Notes: generated from the letters alone by a model not told the origin. Shown: positions 30,726 to 41,044, counted from the first letter of the stretch. The stretch: DNA of 64,000 nucleotides from Pseudomonas turukhanskensis (GCF_027922365.1 NZ_BSFN01000003.1:1-64000), one strand, 5' to 3'. Numbers and translations are program-made.

Positions 30726-31645
30726 GCCGGGCGGTAGCCTGGCTCGACCAGCATTTCCAGCAACGCCTTTTGCGCGTGCAGGCGGTTTTCGGCCTGGTCC
30801 CAGGCGCCGGAGCGTGGGTCGTCGAGCAGGTCTTCGCTGATCTCTTCACCGCGGTGTGCCGGCAGGCAGTGCAGAAACAACACGTCGCTGGCCGCCTGGT
30901 CGAGGAGGGCGCGGGTCACCTGGTAAGGCTTGAAAAGCGCGAGGCGCTCTGCGGCTTCTTCTTCCTGGCCCATGGAGGTCCAGACGTCGGTGCTGACCAG
31001 ATGGGCGCCGGCTACCGCTTCACGCGGGTCACGCACGATGGTCACTCGCTCGCCAGCCTGGGCCATAAAGGTCGGGTTTGGCTCATAGCCTTGCGGGCAC
31101 GCGACGCGTAGGTGGAAATCGTACTGCTGGGCAGCTTCGATGTAGCTGTTGCACATGTTGTTGCCGTCGCCGATCCACGCCACGGTTTTGCCCTGGATGG
31201 CGCCGCGCAGCTCGTGGTAGGTCTGCATATCGGCCAGCAATTGGCACGGGTGCAGGTCGTCCGACAGGCCATTGATGACCGGCACGCGCGAGTGGGCGGC
31301 GAATTCGGTGAGGGTGCTGTGGGCGAATGTGCGGATCATCACCGCATCGAGCATGCGCGACATGACGATGGCGGCATCGCTGATCGGCTCGCCACGGCCC
31401 AGTTGGGTGTCACGCGGCGACAGAAAGATGGCCTGGCCGCCGAGCTGGATCATGCCGGCTTCGAAGGAGAGGCGGGTGCGGGTCGAGGCTTTCTCGAAGA
31501 TCATGCCCAGCACGCGATTTTTCAGCGGTTCAAAAAGAATGCCTCGATGGCGCAGGCTCTTCAGCTCGATGCCGCGACGAAGCAGACCCAGCAACTCATC
31601 GGGTGTGCAGTCCATTAGCGAGAGAAAGTGTCTTGCGCTCATCAT
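30722..31645 (-). CDS. argF: Ornithine carbamoyltransferase, anabolic
   Basis: Enzyme of 307 aa that makes citrulline from ornithine and carbamoyl phosphate in arginine synthesis. STRTRLSFE is the carbamoyl-phosphate loop and [11 protein letters not shown] the ornithine/catalytic Cys motif. Two adjacent ATGs (31645, 31642) are possible; AAAGG is 6 and 9 nt upstream respectively. It is coupled to the downstream ABC ATPase gene by an ATGA overlap. Confidence 0.96.
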   Translation of the reverse strand: MMSARHFLSLMDCTPDELLGLLRRGIELKSLRHRGILFEPLKNRVLGMIFEKASTRTRLSFEAGMIQLGGQAIFLSPRDTQLGRGEPISDAAIVMSRMLDAVMIRTFAHSTLTEFAAHSRVPVINGLSDDLHPCQLLADMQTYHELRGAIQGKTVAWIGDGNNMCNSYIEAAQQYDFHLRVACPQGYEPNPTFMAQAGERVTIVRDPREAVAGAHLVSTDVWTSMGQEEEAAERLALFKPYQVTRALLDQAASDVLFLHCLPAHRGEEISEDLLDDPRSGAWDQAENRLHAQKALLEMLVEPGYRPA

Positions 31646-31764
31646 TAACTACCTTTTGTACAACGATTGCGCTGGCGAGCAAGCCTTTGGGTTTTCACAG
31701 AAAAAAGGGCTCTACCAGCGGCTGGGGGCCGCACGGTGCGACGAAATGGGGAGGCCGGATCTTA

Positions 31765-31806
31765 TAAGTAAATGTCGCGTCATGTCATCTTTGAAAGAGG
31801 CGACGT
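31765..31806 (-). promoter_or_regulatory. Possible ArgR site upstream of argF
   Basis: Read on the minus strand, CGTCGC-N8-AA at the left and TGACGC 23 nt on resemble the repeated TGTCGC-N8-AA half-sites of Pseudomonas ArgR. It lies 120-160 bp before argF, a gene known to be ArgR-repressed in P. aeruginosa. Each half has one mismatch, so support is moderate. Confidence 0.35.
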
Positions 31807-31941
31807 TTGTTTCAGATATCTCATGCCAGGTGTGTAGTGCGCCAGGCAGCGCCTGGGGGCAGCCTTTGTACACTGCCGCCAAGTGGCTTGGCAAACCCGC
31901 CAACGGCATTGGCAGCGCAGAAAACGGCATTTTCAAGGCAT

Positions 31942-31970
31942 AAAAAAACCCCGCCGAAGCGGGGTTTTTT
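31942..31970 (-). terminator. Bidirectional terminator after the cold-shock gene
   Basis: AAAAAAACCCCGC, CGAA, GCGGGGTTTTTT: a strong stem flanked by A- and T-runs, 17 nt after the stop of the cold-shock gene. Confidence 0.92.
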
Positions 31971-31987
31971 ATGAAGCGCGGGGAGTC

Positions 31988-32200
31988 TTAGACTACCTGT
32001 ACTTCTTCAGCTTGCATGCCTTTCTGGCCTTTGGCGGCCACGAAAGATACGGTCTGACCTTCTTTCAAGCTCTTGAAGCCATCGGATTGGATAGCTTTGA
32101 AGTGCACGAACAGGTCAGCGCCGCCGTTGCTTGGAGTGATGAAGCCGAAGCCTTTTTCATCGTTGAACCATTTAACGGTACCAGTTTCGCGATTAGCCAT
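31988..32200 (-). CDS. Cold-shock domain protein (CspA family)
   Basis: Single-stranded nucleic-acid-binding protein of 70 aa. RNP1 KGFGFI and RNP2 LFVHF are intact. ATG 32200 ([19 protein letters not shown]) is the family start. The long upstream non-coding region is consistent with a structured 5' leader, as known for csp genes. Confidence 0.96.
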   Translation of the reverse strand: MANRETGTVKWFNDEKGFGFITPSNGGADLFVHFKAIQSDGFKSLKEGQTVSFVAAKGQKGMQAEEVQVV

Positions 32201-32599
32201 GGTGTAGATCCTTGAACAGAGTGGATTGCGGCGGGCTACAGGCCCAGCCAGTACTGAGTGCAAAGAGTTATCGGAATACGTGTAGATGGTTGGATCGAGA
32301 TCTAAACACCAGGTTGCGATTCGCGGTACACATGCAGCACAGTGGTCTAAAGATACGCACTTTGTTGGAGTAATGCGACTAGCGAAGGCGTTGTTATCGA
32401 TATAAATGGCATATATCTGCTGAAACGCGCTGCGGTTGGCAGGTCAGGAATGCTGTAGTCGCCGTCTGAAGACGTGTATGGAATCCCCTGATAGGCCCCG
32501 ATTCACGGGGCTTACGCCTATGGCGCAGCTGCCGCTCACACGCCATAGTTCAGGCTTACCGACCTGATTAGTCGCTCCAAATAAAAATGAGGCTAGGCC
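32201..32599. other. Divergent intergenic region, cold-shock gene and molybdoenzyme
   Basis: A 399-bp stretch without a supportable gene. The half next to the cold-shock gene should contain its leader and promoter; the other half carries the promoter of the oxidoreductase. No clear palindrome or repeat was found. Confidence 0.6.
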
Positions 32600-34708
32600 A
32601 TGACCAAGACCCTCCATCACCGTGCATGTCACCTGTGCGAGGCCATTTGTGGCCTGAGTATCGAAACCGAAACCCAGCCAGACGGCAGTCAGCAGATCCT
32701 TTCTATCAAAGGTGATGCCCAGGACAGCTTCAGCAATGGCCATATCTGCCCCAAGGCGGTGGCCCTGCAGGATATCCAGCACGACCCGGATCGCATCCGC
32801 CAACCCATGCGCCGCGTGGGCAGCGAATGGCAGGCTATCGAATGGGACGAAGCCTTCGCGCTCGTCGCCGATCGCCTGGCCGATATTCAGGCGCGACACG
32901 GGCAGAACGCGGTGGCGGTGTATCAAGGCAACCCGAGCGTGCATAACTATGGGCTGATGACCCACAGCAACTACTTTCTCGGTCAACTGAAAACCCGTAA
33001 CCGCTACTCCGCGACCTCGGTAGACCAGTTGCCCCATCACCTGACCAGCCACCTGATGTATGGCCACGGCCTGCTGATTCCGATCCCGGACATCGACCAC
33101 ACCGACTTTATGCTGATTCTGGGCGGCAACCCGCTGGCCTCCAACGGCAGCATCATGACCGTGCCCAACGTGGAAAAACGCCTGAAGGCCATCAAGGCCC
33201 GTGGCGGCAAGGTTGTGGTGGTGGACCCGCGTCGCAGTGAAACGGCCTCGATTGCCGACCAACATATATTCGTGCGCCCAGGGCAAGACGCCGCGTTGCT
33301 GTTTGGCGTGCTCAATACCCTGTTTGAAGAAGGCCTGACGCGCACCAGCCACTTGCCCATCGACGGCGTAGACGAGGTGCGCAAGGCCGTCGCCGCCTTT
33401 ACCGCCGAAGCCATGAGCGCGCGTTGTGGCGTGCCGGCCGAGACCATTCGCCAATTGGCTCGCGACTTTGCCGCTGCCGATAAAGCGGTGTGCTACGGCC
33501 GCATGGGCGTTTCCACCCAGGTATTCGGCACGCTGTGCCAATGGGTGGTGCAACTGATCAACCTGGTGACCGGCAACCTTGATCGCGTAGGCGGCGTGCT
33601 CTGCACCGAGCCTGCGGTAGACCTGGTGGCGACGACCTCGGGTGGGCATTTCAATCGCTGGCAGAGCCGCGTTTCGGGTTTACCCGAGTACGCCGGTGAG
33701 CTGCCTGTTTCCGCCCTGGCCGAAGAGATGCTCACCCCCGGGGAGGGGCAGATCCGCGCCTTGGTAACCGTGGCCGGCAATCCGGTGCTGTCGACCCCCA
33801 ACGGTCGTCAACTGGAGCAGGCGCTGGATGGTCTGGAGTTCATGCTGTGCATCGACTTCTATATCAATGAAACCACGCGCTATGCCGACCTGATCCTGCC
33901 GCCTACCGCGCCGCTGGAGCACGATCACTACGACACCACCTTCAATGTGTTCGCCGTGCGCAACGTCACCCGCTTCAACGAACCGGTGCTGGCCAAACCG
34001 GCTGGCGCTTTGCATGACTGGGAAATTTTCGTCGGCCTGGCCAAAGCCTTTGCGGCGAAGACCGACGCGGTGCTCAAGCCGACGATGGAACCTTCGCAGC
34101 TGATCGATATGGGCTTGCGCTTCGGTTTGTATGGCGAGAAGTCCGAGCATCAGTTGTCGGTGGCCAAGCTGCGTGAACACCCGCACGGCATTGATCTGGG
34201 CGCGTTGAAACCCAATCTGCTGGAACGCCTGAAAACCCCGAGCAAAACCGTGCAGGCCGCCCCGGACATCCTGCTGGGCGACCTTGCGCGCTTTGCCGCG
34301 CAGCCGGCGCCCAAGGCCGACGAGCTGGTGCTGATTGGCCGGCGGCATGTACGTAGCAATAACTCCTGGATGCACAACTACCACCGTCTGGTGAAGGGCA
34401 AGCCACGCCATCAACTGCTGATGAACCCGCAGGACATGGCCAGCCGGGCGTTGACCGATGGCCAATTGGTCAGCGTGCGTTCGCGGGTCGGCGTGATTGA
34501 AGTCGAAGCCGTTGGCAGCGACGAAATGATGCAAGGCGTGGTCAGCCTTCCCCATGGTTGGGGCCACGGGCGGCCAGGGGTACAGATGGCGATTGCCAGC
34601 GCGCAGCCGGGTGCCAGTGCCAACGACTTGACGGATGAGCGGCAATTGGATGTCTTGTCAGGTAATGCGGCGCTCAATGGGGTGCCAGTCGTGGTGGCTG
34701 CAGCCTGA
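32600..34708 (+). CDS. Molybdopterin-dependent oxidoreductase (FdhF/NapA-like)
   Basis: Mo-bis-MGD enzyme of 702 aa. The N-terminal [4Fe-4S] motif CHLCEAICG followed by HICPKA, the molybdopterin domains (about 60-550) and a C-terminal dinucleotide-binding domain (about 580-695, with LPHGWGHGRPG) are visible. There is no Tat signal, so it is cytoplasmic. The substrate is unclear; it resembles stand-alone formate dehydrogenase-like proteins. No partner subunit is adjacent. ATG 32600, GAGG upstream. Confidence 0.88.
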   Translation: MTKTLHHRACHLCEAICGLSIETETQPDGSQQILSIKGDAQDSFSNGHICPKAVALQDIQHDPDRIRQPMRRVGSEWQAIEWDEAFALVADRLADIQARHGQNAVAVYQGNPSVHNYGLMTHSNYFLGQLKTRNRYSATSVDQLPHHLTSHLMYGHGLLIPIPDIDHTDFMLILGGNPLASNGSIMTVPNVEKRLKAIKARGGKVVVVDPRRSETASIADQHIFVRPGQDAALLFGVLNTLFEEGLTRTSHLPIDGVDEVRKAVAAFTAEAMSARCGVPAETIRQLARDFAAADKAVCYGRMGVSTQVFGTLCQWVVQLINLVTGNLDRVGGVLCTEPAVDLVATTSGGHFNRWQSRVSGLPEYAGELPVSALAEEMLTPGEGQIRALVTVAGNPVLSTPNGRQLEQALDGLEFMLCIDFYINETTRYADLILPPTAPLEHDHYDTTFNVFAVRNVTRFNEPVLAKPAGALHDWEIFVGLAKAFAAKTDAVLKPTMEPSQLIDMGLRFGLYGEKSEHQLSVAKLREHPHGIDLGALKPNLLERLKTPSKTVQAAPDILLGDLARFAAQPAPKADELVLIGRRHVRSNNSWMHNYHRLVKGKPRHQLLMNPQDMASRALTDGQLVSVRSRVGVIEVEAVGSDEMMQGVVSLPHGWGHGRPGVQMAIASAQPGASANDLTDERQLDVLSGNAALNGVPVVVAAA

Positions 34709-34829
34709 TAGCCTACGACGATAGGAGGGTCGCGCCATTTGCGCGGCTTTCCGATACAATGTCCGCCACCGTGTCGGCCCGTGAGTCGGCGATTTGGACA
34801 GTCAGATAGGCCTTAGTGCTGAGGTACCC

Positions 34830-35156
34830 ATGGATATCATCGAAACTATCAAAGAGCAGATCGCTAACAACGCCATCCTGCTGTACATGAAAGGCTCACC
34901 GAACGCCCCGCAATGTGGCTTCTCGTCGAAAGCCGCTCAGGTTGTCATGGCATGCGGCGAGAAATTCGCCTACGTCGACATCCTGCAAAACCCGGAAATC
35001 CGCGCCAACCTGCCGAAATACGCAAACTGGCCTACCTTCCCGCAGCTGTGGGTTGGCGGCGAGCTGGTTGGCGGTAGCGACATCATGGTTGAGATGTTCG
35101 AAAACGGCGAGTTGCAAACCCTGGTCAAGGCCGCCTCCGCCAAAGCGGACGCCTGA
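34830..35156 (+). CDS. grxD: Monothiol glutaredoxin
   Basis: Protein of 108 aa carrying the monothiol CGFS site at Cys29 (MKGSPNAPQCGFSSKAAQ). Such proteins bind a [2Fe-2S] cluster with glutathione and pass it to clients. ATG 34830 follows TGAGG. It is next to, and converges on, the bacterioferritin gene, a usual Pseudomonas grouping for iron handling. Confidence 0.96.
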   Translation: MDIIETIKEQIANNAILLYMKGSPNAPQCGFSSKAAQVVMACGEKFAYVDILQNPEIRANLPKYANWPTFPQLWVGGELVGGSDIMVEMFENGELQTLVKAASAKADA

Positions 35157-35182
35157 TCACGCACTGCAAAAACGCAGTCAAT

Positions 35183-35211
35183 AAAAAGCCCCGCCGAAGC
35201 GGGGCTTTTTT
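35183..35211. terminator. Shared terminator between grxD and bfr
   Basis: AAAAAGCCCCGC, CGAA, GCGGGGCTTTTTT between two converging genes; it can stop transcription from both sides. Confidence 0.92.
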
Positions 35212-35223
35212 GTGCCTGACGAA

Positions 35224-35694
35224 TTACTCATCCATCTGCGATTGCAGGTAATTCTGCAGTCCGACTTTGTCGATCAGGCTCAGTTGGGTTTCCAGCCAAT
35301 CGATGTGGTCTTCCTCGGAGCAAAGGATCTCTTCGAGCAGCTCGCGGCTGGCGTAGTCGGCAATGCTCTCGCAGTAGGCGATGGCTTCTTTCAGATCGAT
35401 ATGCGCTTTGTGCTCGATCTTCAGGTCGCACTCCAGCATCTCCTTGGTGTTTTCACCAATCAGGATCTTGCCCAGGTCTTGCAGGTTAGGCAGGCCCTCG
35501 AGGAACAGAATGCGCTTGATGAGCTTATCCGCGTGTTTCATCTCGTCGATGGACTCGTGGTACTCGTGCTCGCCCAGCTTTTTCAGGCCCCAATCTTCAT
35601 ACATGCGCGCATGCAGGAAGTATTGGTTGATGGCGACCAGCTCGTTGCCGAGGATTTTATTGAGGTGCTGGATGACTTTCTTGTCGCCTTTCAT
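35224..35694 (-). CDS. bfr: Bacterioferritin
   Basis: Iron-storage subunit of 156 aa. The ferroxidase ligands fall at E18, E51 and H54, and the haem ligand at M52, as in E. coli Bfr. Twenty-four subunits form the shell. ATG 35694 has AGGA upstream. The bfd gene lies upstream on the same strand but has its own terminator. Confidence 0.96.
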   Translation of the reverse strand: MKGDKKVIQHLNKILGNELVAINQYFLHARMYEDWGLKKLGEHEYHESIDEMKHADKLIKRILFLEGLPNLQDLGKILIGENTKEMLECDLKIEHKAHIDLKEAIAYCESIADYASRELLEEILCSEEDHIDWLETQLSLIDKVGLQNYLQSQMDE

Positions 35695-35850
35695 GTCGGG
35701 GTCCTGCCGTGCAAGGGAGTGATAGCGTGAGAGTCTGACCCTGCATTTTTTGCCTGTCAAATGTAAGTAGTTGAATTTAAACGCAAATTAAAACCGAATA
35801 CGAATGTTTTGTTTCTGCGTCTTGGCGCTAACTGCTTGAATTTCGGGCAT

Positions 35851-35878
35851 AAAAAAACCGGACACCAGGTCCGGTTTT
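35851..35878 (-). terminator. Intrinsic terminator after bfd
   Basis: On the minus strand, AACCGGACC, TGGT, GTCCGGTT then further T: a stable stem between bfd and bfr. Confidence 0.88.
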
Positions 35879-35894
35879 CGGAAAATGACTACTT

Positions 35895-36113
35895 CTACGC
35901 CATAACAAAATTTGCGGGGTAGGCGAGGGCGGCCTGGCTGCTTTGTACTTCGGTCAGCGTTTCGCGAACCACTTGCTTGGCCAAGGTCGCGCATTTACCG
36001 CATTGGCTGGCAAGTTCCAGCGCGTTACGAACGTCGCGGTAGCTGCAGCAACCTTCGTTGATTGCATCGCGGATCTGACCGTCGGTGACACCCATGCAAA
36101 GGCATACGTACAT
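35895..36113 (-). CDS. bfd: Bacterioferritin-associated ferredoxin
   Basis: [2Fe-2S] protein of 72 aa; the ligands are C4, C6, C38 and C41 (MYVCLCMGV and QCGKCA). In Pseudomonas it docks on bacterioferritin and reduces the core so that iron can be released. A Fur-like box lies 41-57 bp upstream, consistent with iron-starvation induction. Confidence 0.96.
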   Translation of the reverse strand: MYVCLCMGVTDGQIRDAINEGCCSYRDVRNALELASQCGKCATLAKQVVRETLTEVQSSQAALAYPANFVMA

Positions 36114-36153
36114 AAAGGGCCCAAAACTCGAAATGGCTTGATGCGAAGGATAC

Positions 36154-36170
36154 TAATGTTAATGAGAACG
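36154..36170 (-). promoter_or_regulatory. Fur-box candidate upstream of bfd
   Basis: TAATGTTAATGAGAACG contains two hexamer-like units and AATGAGAA, the common half of Pseudomonas Fur boxes. bfd genes are known Fur targets. Confidence 0.5.
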
Positions 36171-36249
36171 CTTGTCAAAACGTGAAAGGGATATTGCCGC
36201 CAATAATCCCGCGCACCGATAAACGGTCAAACGCCCGCCAGAAGACAAT

Positions 36250-36280
36250 AAAAAACCCGGCACCAAGGCCGGGTTTTTTA
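36250..36280 (-). terminator. Terminator after rnt
   Basis: AAAAAACCCGGC, ACCAAG, GCCGGGTTTTTT, 17 nt beyond the rnt stop; symmetric A/T flanks. Confidence 0.9.
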
Positions 36281-36296
36281 CGTGCGTGGAGCGCGA

Positions 36297-36971
36297 TCAG
36301 TCGTCGAAATCCTGCCAGCCGCCCAGTTCTTTCCAGCGATTGACGATGCCGCAGAACAGCTCGGCTGTTTTCTCGGTGTCGTAACGCGCCGAATGCGCTT
36401 CACGGCCATCGAAGTCCATGCCCGCGGCCTGGCAGGCGCGCGCCAGCACCGTTTGCCCATAGGCAAGGCCAGCGAGGGTGGCAGTATCGAAGCTGGAAAA
36501 CGGGTGGAACGGGTTGCGCTTCAGATCGTTGCGCGCCACAGCGGCATTGAGGAAGCCCAGGTCGAAACTGCTGTTATGCCCCACCAGAATCGCGCGCTTG
36601 CAGCCATTGGCCTTCAGCGCCTTGCGAATGCCACGGAAAATATCCGTCAGCGCCGACTCCTCGCTTACCGCCATGCGCAGCGGGTGATCAAGCTTGATGC
36701 CGGTGAACTCCAATGCCGCGGCCTCGATATTGGCGCCTTCAAACGGCTCGATGCGGAAGAAATAGGTGTGCTCGGGAAACAGAAAGCCTTTTTCATCCAT
36801 GCCCACGGTGGTGGCCGCAATTTCCAGCAAGGCGTCGGTCGCGGAGTTGAAGCCGCCTGTTTCGACGTCGACCACTACTGGCAGATAGCCGCGAAACCGC
36901 TCGGCCATGGGATGGCGCGAACCGCTGCCGCCGCCGCCTTCCAGTTCGTCGTCGTAGTTTTCTTCACTCAC
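36297..36971 (-). CDS. rnt: Ribonuclease T
   Basis: DEDDh 3'-5' exonuclease of 224 aa that trims tRNA and other stable RNA 3' ends. Exo I VVDVETGG, Exo [12 protein letters not shown] and Exo III AHSARYD are present. The start is GTG at 36971, overlapping the pyrC stop (GTGA); no nearer ATG gives the family N terminus. It is translationally coupled to pyrC. Confidence 0.94.
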   Translation of the reverse strand: MSEENYDDELEGGGGSGSRHPMAERFRGYLPVVVDVETGGFNSATDALLEIAATTVGMDEKGFLFPEHTYFFRIEPFEGANIEAAALEFTGIKLDHPLRMAVSEESALTDIFRGIRKALKANGCKRAILVGHNSSFDLGFLNAAVARNDLKRNPFHPFSSFDTATLAGLAYGQTVLARACQAAGMDFDGREAHSARYDTEKTAELFCGIVNRWKELGGWQDFDD

Positions 36972-38014
36972 GCAGTTTGCTCCAGCAGGCGCCAGCGCAG
37001 TTTTTCACCGGCGCGCAGCGGGACGACACTGTGCTCGCCGAGCGGCAAGCTGGTCGGGGCAGTCCATTCTTCACGGACCAGGGTAATGGTGTCGGTGTTG
37101 CGCGGCAGGCCGTAGAAATCCGGGCCGTTCTTGCTCGCAAACCCTTCCAGTTTATCCAGCGCATTGCGCTGTTCGAACGCCTCGGCGTACAGCTCGATGG
37201 CGGCATAGGCCGTGTAGCAGCCTGCGCAGCCGCAGGCGGCTTCCTTGGCGTGCTGGGCATGGGGCGCCGAGTCGGTGCCGAGGAAGAACTTGCCGCTGCC
37301 GCTGGTGGCGGCATCCAGCAAGGCGTCCTGATGCACATTGCGCTTGAGAATCGGCAGGCAATAGAAGTGCGGGCGAATACCACCGACCAGCATATGGTTG
37401 CGGTTATAGAGCAGGTGGTGAGCGGTGATGGTCGCGCCAACGTTGGCCGAAGCGCTGTTGACGAACTGCACGGCATCGCCGGTGGTGATGTGTTCAAACA
37501 CCACTTTCAGCGTCGGGAAGCGCTCGACCACACGGGTCAGGTGCTCGTCGATAAACACCTTCTCACGGTCGAACACGTCGATTTCGCCACGGGTCACTTC
37601 ACCGTGTACCAACAGCGGCAGGCCGACTTCGGCCATGACTTCGAGTACATGGAAAATCTTGTCGACGCTGGTCACGCCAGAGTCGGAGTTGGTGGTGGCG
37701 CCGGCCGGGTAGAGTTTGGCCGCATGCACAAAGCCCGAGGCTTTGGCCGCGCGCACGTCTTCCGGGCGGGTTACGTCAGTGAGGTACAGCACCATCAACG
37801 GTTCGAATTGGCTGCCGGCCGGGCGTGCGGCGAGAATGCGCTGGCGATAGCCATCAGCCTCGCCGGCGTTACGCACTGGCGGCACCAGGTTCGGCATGAT
37901 GATGGCGCGGCCGAAAGTGCGCGCGACGTCGGCGACCGTGTGCGGCAGCACCGCGCCGTCGCGCAGGTGGATATGCCAGTCGTCGGGACGCAACAGGGTT
38001 AGGCGGTCAGTCAT
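36968..38014 (-). CDS. pyrC: Dihydroorotase (type II)
   Basis: Zinc amidohydrolase of 348 aa in pyrimidine synthesis. WHIHLRDG gives two metal-binding His, HGEV and FEHITT further ligands, and GTDSAPH the metal-binding Asp. ATG 38014 ([16 protein letters not shown]) is the family start; upstream codons are not conserved. The ribosome site is weak. Overlaps rnt by 4 nt. Confidence 0.96.
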   Translation of the reverse strand: MTDRLTLLRPDDWHIHLRDGAVLPHTVADVARTFGRAIIMPNLVPPVRNAGEADGYRQRILAARPAGSQFEPLMVLYLTDVTRPEDVRAAKASGFVHAAKLYPAGATTNSDSGVTSVDKIFHVLEVMAEVGLPLLVHGEVTRGEIDVFDREKVFIDEHLTRVVERFPTLKVVFEHITTGDAVQFVNSASANVGATITAHHLLYNRNHMLVGGIRPHFYCLPILKRNVHQDALLDAATSGSGKFFLGTDSAPHAQHAKEAACGCAGCYTAYAAIELYAEAFEQRNALDKLEGFASKNGPDFYGLPRNTDTITLVREEWTAPTSLPLGEHSVVPLRAGEKLRWRLLEQTA

Positions 38015-38161
38015 GGGGGGCAATACCAGATCAGCGAAATTTGTGCGGTGAAAACTGCTGCGAATGCTACCGGAAAAGCCTGAGAGCGGCACCCGCTATC
38101 AAGTTTTGCCAACGGCAACCGATACCCCCTGAGAATGCAGTAATTCCTTATGGAGCCTACC

Positions 38162-39076
38162 GTGCGCCAGCGCTATCTCGCCTTGTTCAGCTTATTCGCC
38201 AGCCTGCCGGCCATGGCGATCACTTTTCAGACGCGCCTGGAAAAGGTCGAGTGGAAGGTCGATGGCGATCAGTTCGAGTGCCGTCTGTCGCAAGACATCA
38301 CCGATTTTGGCCAAGGCCAATTCGTTCGCCGTGCCGGCGAGCAGGTCACTTTCCGCCTGCAGGCCCGCGAGCGCTGGTTGGGCGCAGGCTCGGCCACCCT
38401 GGTCGCTGCCGCTGCGCCTTGGCAGCCGGGGCGTGGCGACATCAACCTGGGCATGGTCAATGTGGTTGATAACGGCCCCATGCCGTTCAACAGCACCCAG
38501 CAACAGGGCACGCGCCTGCTTACCGGCTTGCTGGAAGGGCGCAGCCCGCTGGTGCGCCACCGCACGCCCGATGGCGGCGAAGGCATTGAAGTGCGCCTGA
38601 TGCCGGTGAAATTCAACAAGGCCTACCACGACTACCTCGATTGCACGACCAAGCTGCTGCCGGTGAACTACGACCAGATCAAGCAAGCGCAAATCAATTT
38701 TCCGGGAGGTGGCGCCGACCTGGACGACGTGTCCCGCGCCAAGCTGGAGATCATCCTTCAATATATGAAGGCCGATCCGAGCGTTAACCATATCGAGCTT
38801 GATGGCCATTCGGACAACGGCGGCAATCGCCTGACCAACCTGGACATGTCCCGCCGCCGCGGCCTGGCCGTTACCGAGTACTTCAAGGCCAATGGCATTC
38901 CCGAGTCGCAGATTGTGCTGCGCTTCCATGGCGAACGGTATCCGCTGGTGCCCAACACCAACGCCGCCAATCGGGCGAAAAATCGTCGGGTTACCGTGCA
39001 TTTGTCCCGCGATCCCATGCCGCCGGCGCCTACTACGCCTGCGACAGCTCCGATAAAACCCGCTGCCACGTCTTAA
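38162..39076 (+). CDS. motY: MotY-like flagellar OmpA-domain protein
   Basis: Protein of 304 aa with a signal peptide (about 1-19) and a MotY N-terminal domain (ITFQTRLEKVEWKVDGDQFE), then a C-terminal OmpA peptidoglycan-binding domain (HIELDGHSDNGG, NRRVTVHL). It should anchor the flagellar stator in the periplasm. I choose GTG 38162, which has ATGGAG 7 nt before it, over ATG 38150, which lacks a ribosome site. Flagellar genes are otherwise absent here. Confidence 0.9.
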   Translation: MRQRYLALFSLFASLPAMAITFQTRLEKVEWKVDGDQFECRLSQDITDFGQGQFVRRAGEQVTFRLQARERWLGAGSATLVAAAAPWQPGRGDINLGMVNVVDNGPMPFNSTQQQGTRLLTGLLEGRSPLVRHRTPDGGEGIEVRLMPVKFNKAYHDYLDCTTKLLPVNYDQIKQAQINFPGGGADLDDVSRAKLEIILQYMKADPSVNHIELDGHSDNGGNRLTNLDMSRRRGLAVTEYFKANGIPESQIVLRFHGERYPLVPNTNAANRAKNRRVTVHLSRDPMPPAPTTPATAPIKPAATS

Positions 39077-39199
39077 TACGTCCGTCGTTTAGACGAAAGA
39101 ACCCGTCGCTTCATCGTCATAAGCTGTCGCGCCTCTGTAAATTGTCCGGCGCGGGCAGTAGAATCGCGGGTTTTCCGTAGAACCCCGTGGAGTGATGGC

Positions 39200-40417
39200 A
39201 TGGCGGACGTAAAGAAGGTTGTCCTGGCGTATTCCGGTGGCCTGGACACTTCGGTAATTCTCAAGTGGCTGCAAGACACCTATCAATGTGAAGTGGTGAC
39301 TTTCACCGCCGATCTCGGTCAAGGCGAAGAAGTTGAGCCTGCTCGTGCCAAGGCACAGGCCATGGGCGTCAAGGAAATCTTCATCGACGATCTGCGCGAA
39401 GAATTCGTGCGAGATTTCGTCTACCCCATGTTCCGCGCCAACACTGTGTACGAAGGCGAGTACCTGCTGGGTACTTCCATCGCTCGTCCGCTGATTGCCA
39501 AACGCCTGATCGAAATCGCCAACGAAACCGGTGCTGACGCCATTTCCCACGGCGCCACCGGCAAAGGCAACGACCAGGTTCGCTTCGAGCTTGGCGCCTA
39601 CGCGCTCAAGCCCGGCGTAAAAGTGATTGCTCCCTGGCGCGAGTGGGACCTGCTGTCGCGCGAGAAGCTGATGGACTACGCCGAGAAGCACGCCATTCCA
39701 ATCGAGCGTCACGGCAAGAAAAAGTCGCCGTACTCCATGGATGCCAACCTGCTGCACATCTCCTATGAAGGCGGCGTGCTGGAAGACACCTGGACCGAGC
39801 ACGAAGAAGACATGTGGAAATGGACCGTCTCGCCCGAGAACGCTCCAGACAAGCCGACCTACCTGGAACTCACCTACCGCAACGGCGACATCGTCGCCCT
39901 CGACGGTGTGGAAATGAGCCCGGCTACCGTATTGGCCACACTGAACAAAATCGGCGGCGAGAACGGTATCGGTCGTCTCGACATCGTGGAAAACCGCTAT
40001 GTCGGCATGAAGTCCCGCGGCTGCTACGAAACCCCCGGCGGCACCATCATGCTGCGTGCGCACCGCGCGATCGAGTCCATCACCCTGGACCGCGAAGTCG
40101 CTCACCTCAAAGATGAGCTGATGCCCAAGTACGCCAGCCTGATCTACACCGGCTACTGGTGGAGCCCTGAGCGTCTGATGCTGCAACAGATGATCGACGC
40201 CTCCCAGGCGCACGTGAACGGTGTGGTTCGCCTGAAGCTGTACAAAGGCAATGTGATCGTTACTGGTCGCAAGTCCGAAGGCTCGTTGTTCGACGCCAAT
40301 ATCGCCACCTTCGAAGAAGACGGCGGCGCCTACAACCAGGCCGACGCGGCTGGCTTTATCAAGTTGAACGCCTTGCGCATGCGCATCGCCGCCAACAAGG
40401 GCCGCAAGCTGTTCTGA
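39200..40417 (+). CDS. argG: Argininosuccinate synthase
   Basis: Enzyme of 405 aa joining citrulline and aspartate with ATP. The PP-loop [11 protein letters not shown] and the [15 protein letters not shown] segment are typical. ATG 39200, GTGGAG 8-13 nt upstream. It stands alone between motY and gloA, with a hairpin terminator. Confidence 0.97.
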   Translation: MADVKKVVLAYSGGLDTSVILKWLQDTYQCEVVTFTADLGQGEEVEPARAKAQAMGVKEIFIDDLREEFVRDFVYPMFRANTVYEGEYLLGTSIARPLIAKRLIEIANETGADAISHGATGKGNDQVRFELGAYALKPGVKVIAPWREWDLLSREKLMDYAEKHAIPIERHGKKKSPYSMDANLLHISYEGGVLEDTWTEHEEDMWKWTVSPENAPDKPTYLELTYRNGDIVALDGVEMSPATVLATLNKIGGENGIGRLDIVENRYVGMKSRGCYETPGGTIMLRAHRAIESITLDREVAHLKDELMPKYASLIYTGYWWSPERLMLQQMIDASQAHVNGVVRLKLYKGNVIVTGRKSEGSLFDANIATFEEDGGAYNQADAAGFIKLNALRMRIAANKGRKLF

Positions 40418-40438
40418 TAAGCTTGTATGTGCCTACAC

Positions 40439-40464
40439 AAACCCCGGCCATGAGCCGGGGTTTG
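40439..40464 (+). terminator. Terminator after argG
   Basis: ACCCCGGC, CATGA, GCCGGGGT then TTG: a stable stem but a short T-tract. Confidence 0.7.
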
Positions 40465-40508
40465 CATTTCTAAGCCCGAGACTACGGGCATCGATGAGGA
40501 TACGACTG

Positions 40509-40901
40509 ATGAGACTGCTGCACACCATGCTGCGTGTCGGCGATATGGATAAATCCATCGCGTTCTATACCGAAGTGCTCGGCATGACCCTGCTGCGCCG
40601 CAAAGACTACCCCGATGGCCAGTTCACCCTGGCGTTCGTGGGCTACGGCAATGAAGCGGACAACAGCGTGATCGAGCTGACCCACAACTGGGGCGTCGAG
40701 AGCTACGAGCTGGGCACCGGTTACGGCCATATCGCATTGGAAGTGGCCGATGTCTACAAAGCCTGCGAAGACATCCGCACCCGCGGCGGCAAAATCACCC
40801 GCGAGCCGGGCCCGATGAAACACGGCACCAGCATTCTGGCGTTTGTGGAAGATCCGGATGGCTACAAGATCGAGCTGCTGTCGCCGTCGCGCGGCGACTA
40901 A
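40509..40901 (+). CDS. gloA: Lactoylglutathione lyase (glyoxalase I)
   Basis: Metalloenzyme of 130 aa detoxifying methylglyoxal with glutathione. Metal ligands are visible: H5, Glu in VIELTHN (about E56), His in YGHIALEV (about H74) and Glu in YKIELLSP (about E122). The length suits the Ni/Co-type short form. ATG 40509 is preceded by GAGGA. Confidence 0.96.
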   Translation: MRLLHTMLRVGDMDKSIAFYTEVLGMTLLRRKDYPDGQFTLAFVGYGNEADNSVIELTHNWGVESYELGTGYGHIALEVADVYKACEDIRTRGGKITREPGPMKHGTSILAFVEDPDGYKIELLSPSRGD

Positions 40902-40909
40902 AGGCCGAC

Positions 40910-40989
40910 TGTAGGAGCCAGCTTGCTGGCGAACCCTGCCAACACCGTTACCGAGGTGGGCAGGGTTCGCGACCAAGGTCGCTCCTACA
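40910..40989. repeat. REPIN after gloA
   Basis: TGTAGGAGCCAGCTTGCTGG at the left and TTCGCGACCAAGGTCGCTCC at the right, the second arm more diverged; inverted around CCCTGCC/GGGCAGG pairing. Confidence 0.85.
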
Positions 40990-41006
40990 AAGAATCAAGC
41001 ACCCAA

Positions 41007-41037
41007 CAAAAAAGCCCGACATCAAGTCGGGCTTTTT
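41007..41037. terminator. Shared terminator between gloA and the small envelope gene
   Basis: AAAAAAGCCCGAC, ATCAA, GTCGGGCTTTTT between converging genes. Confidence 0.9.
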
Positions 41038-41044
41038 GGTCTGG

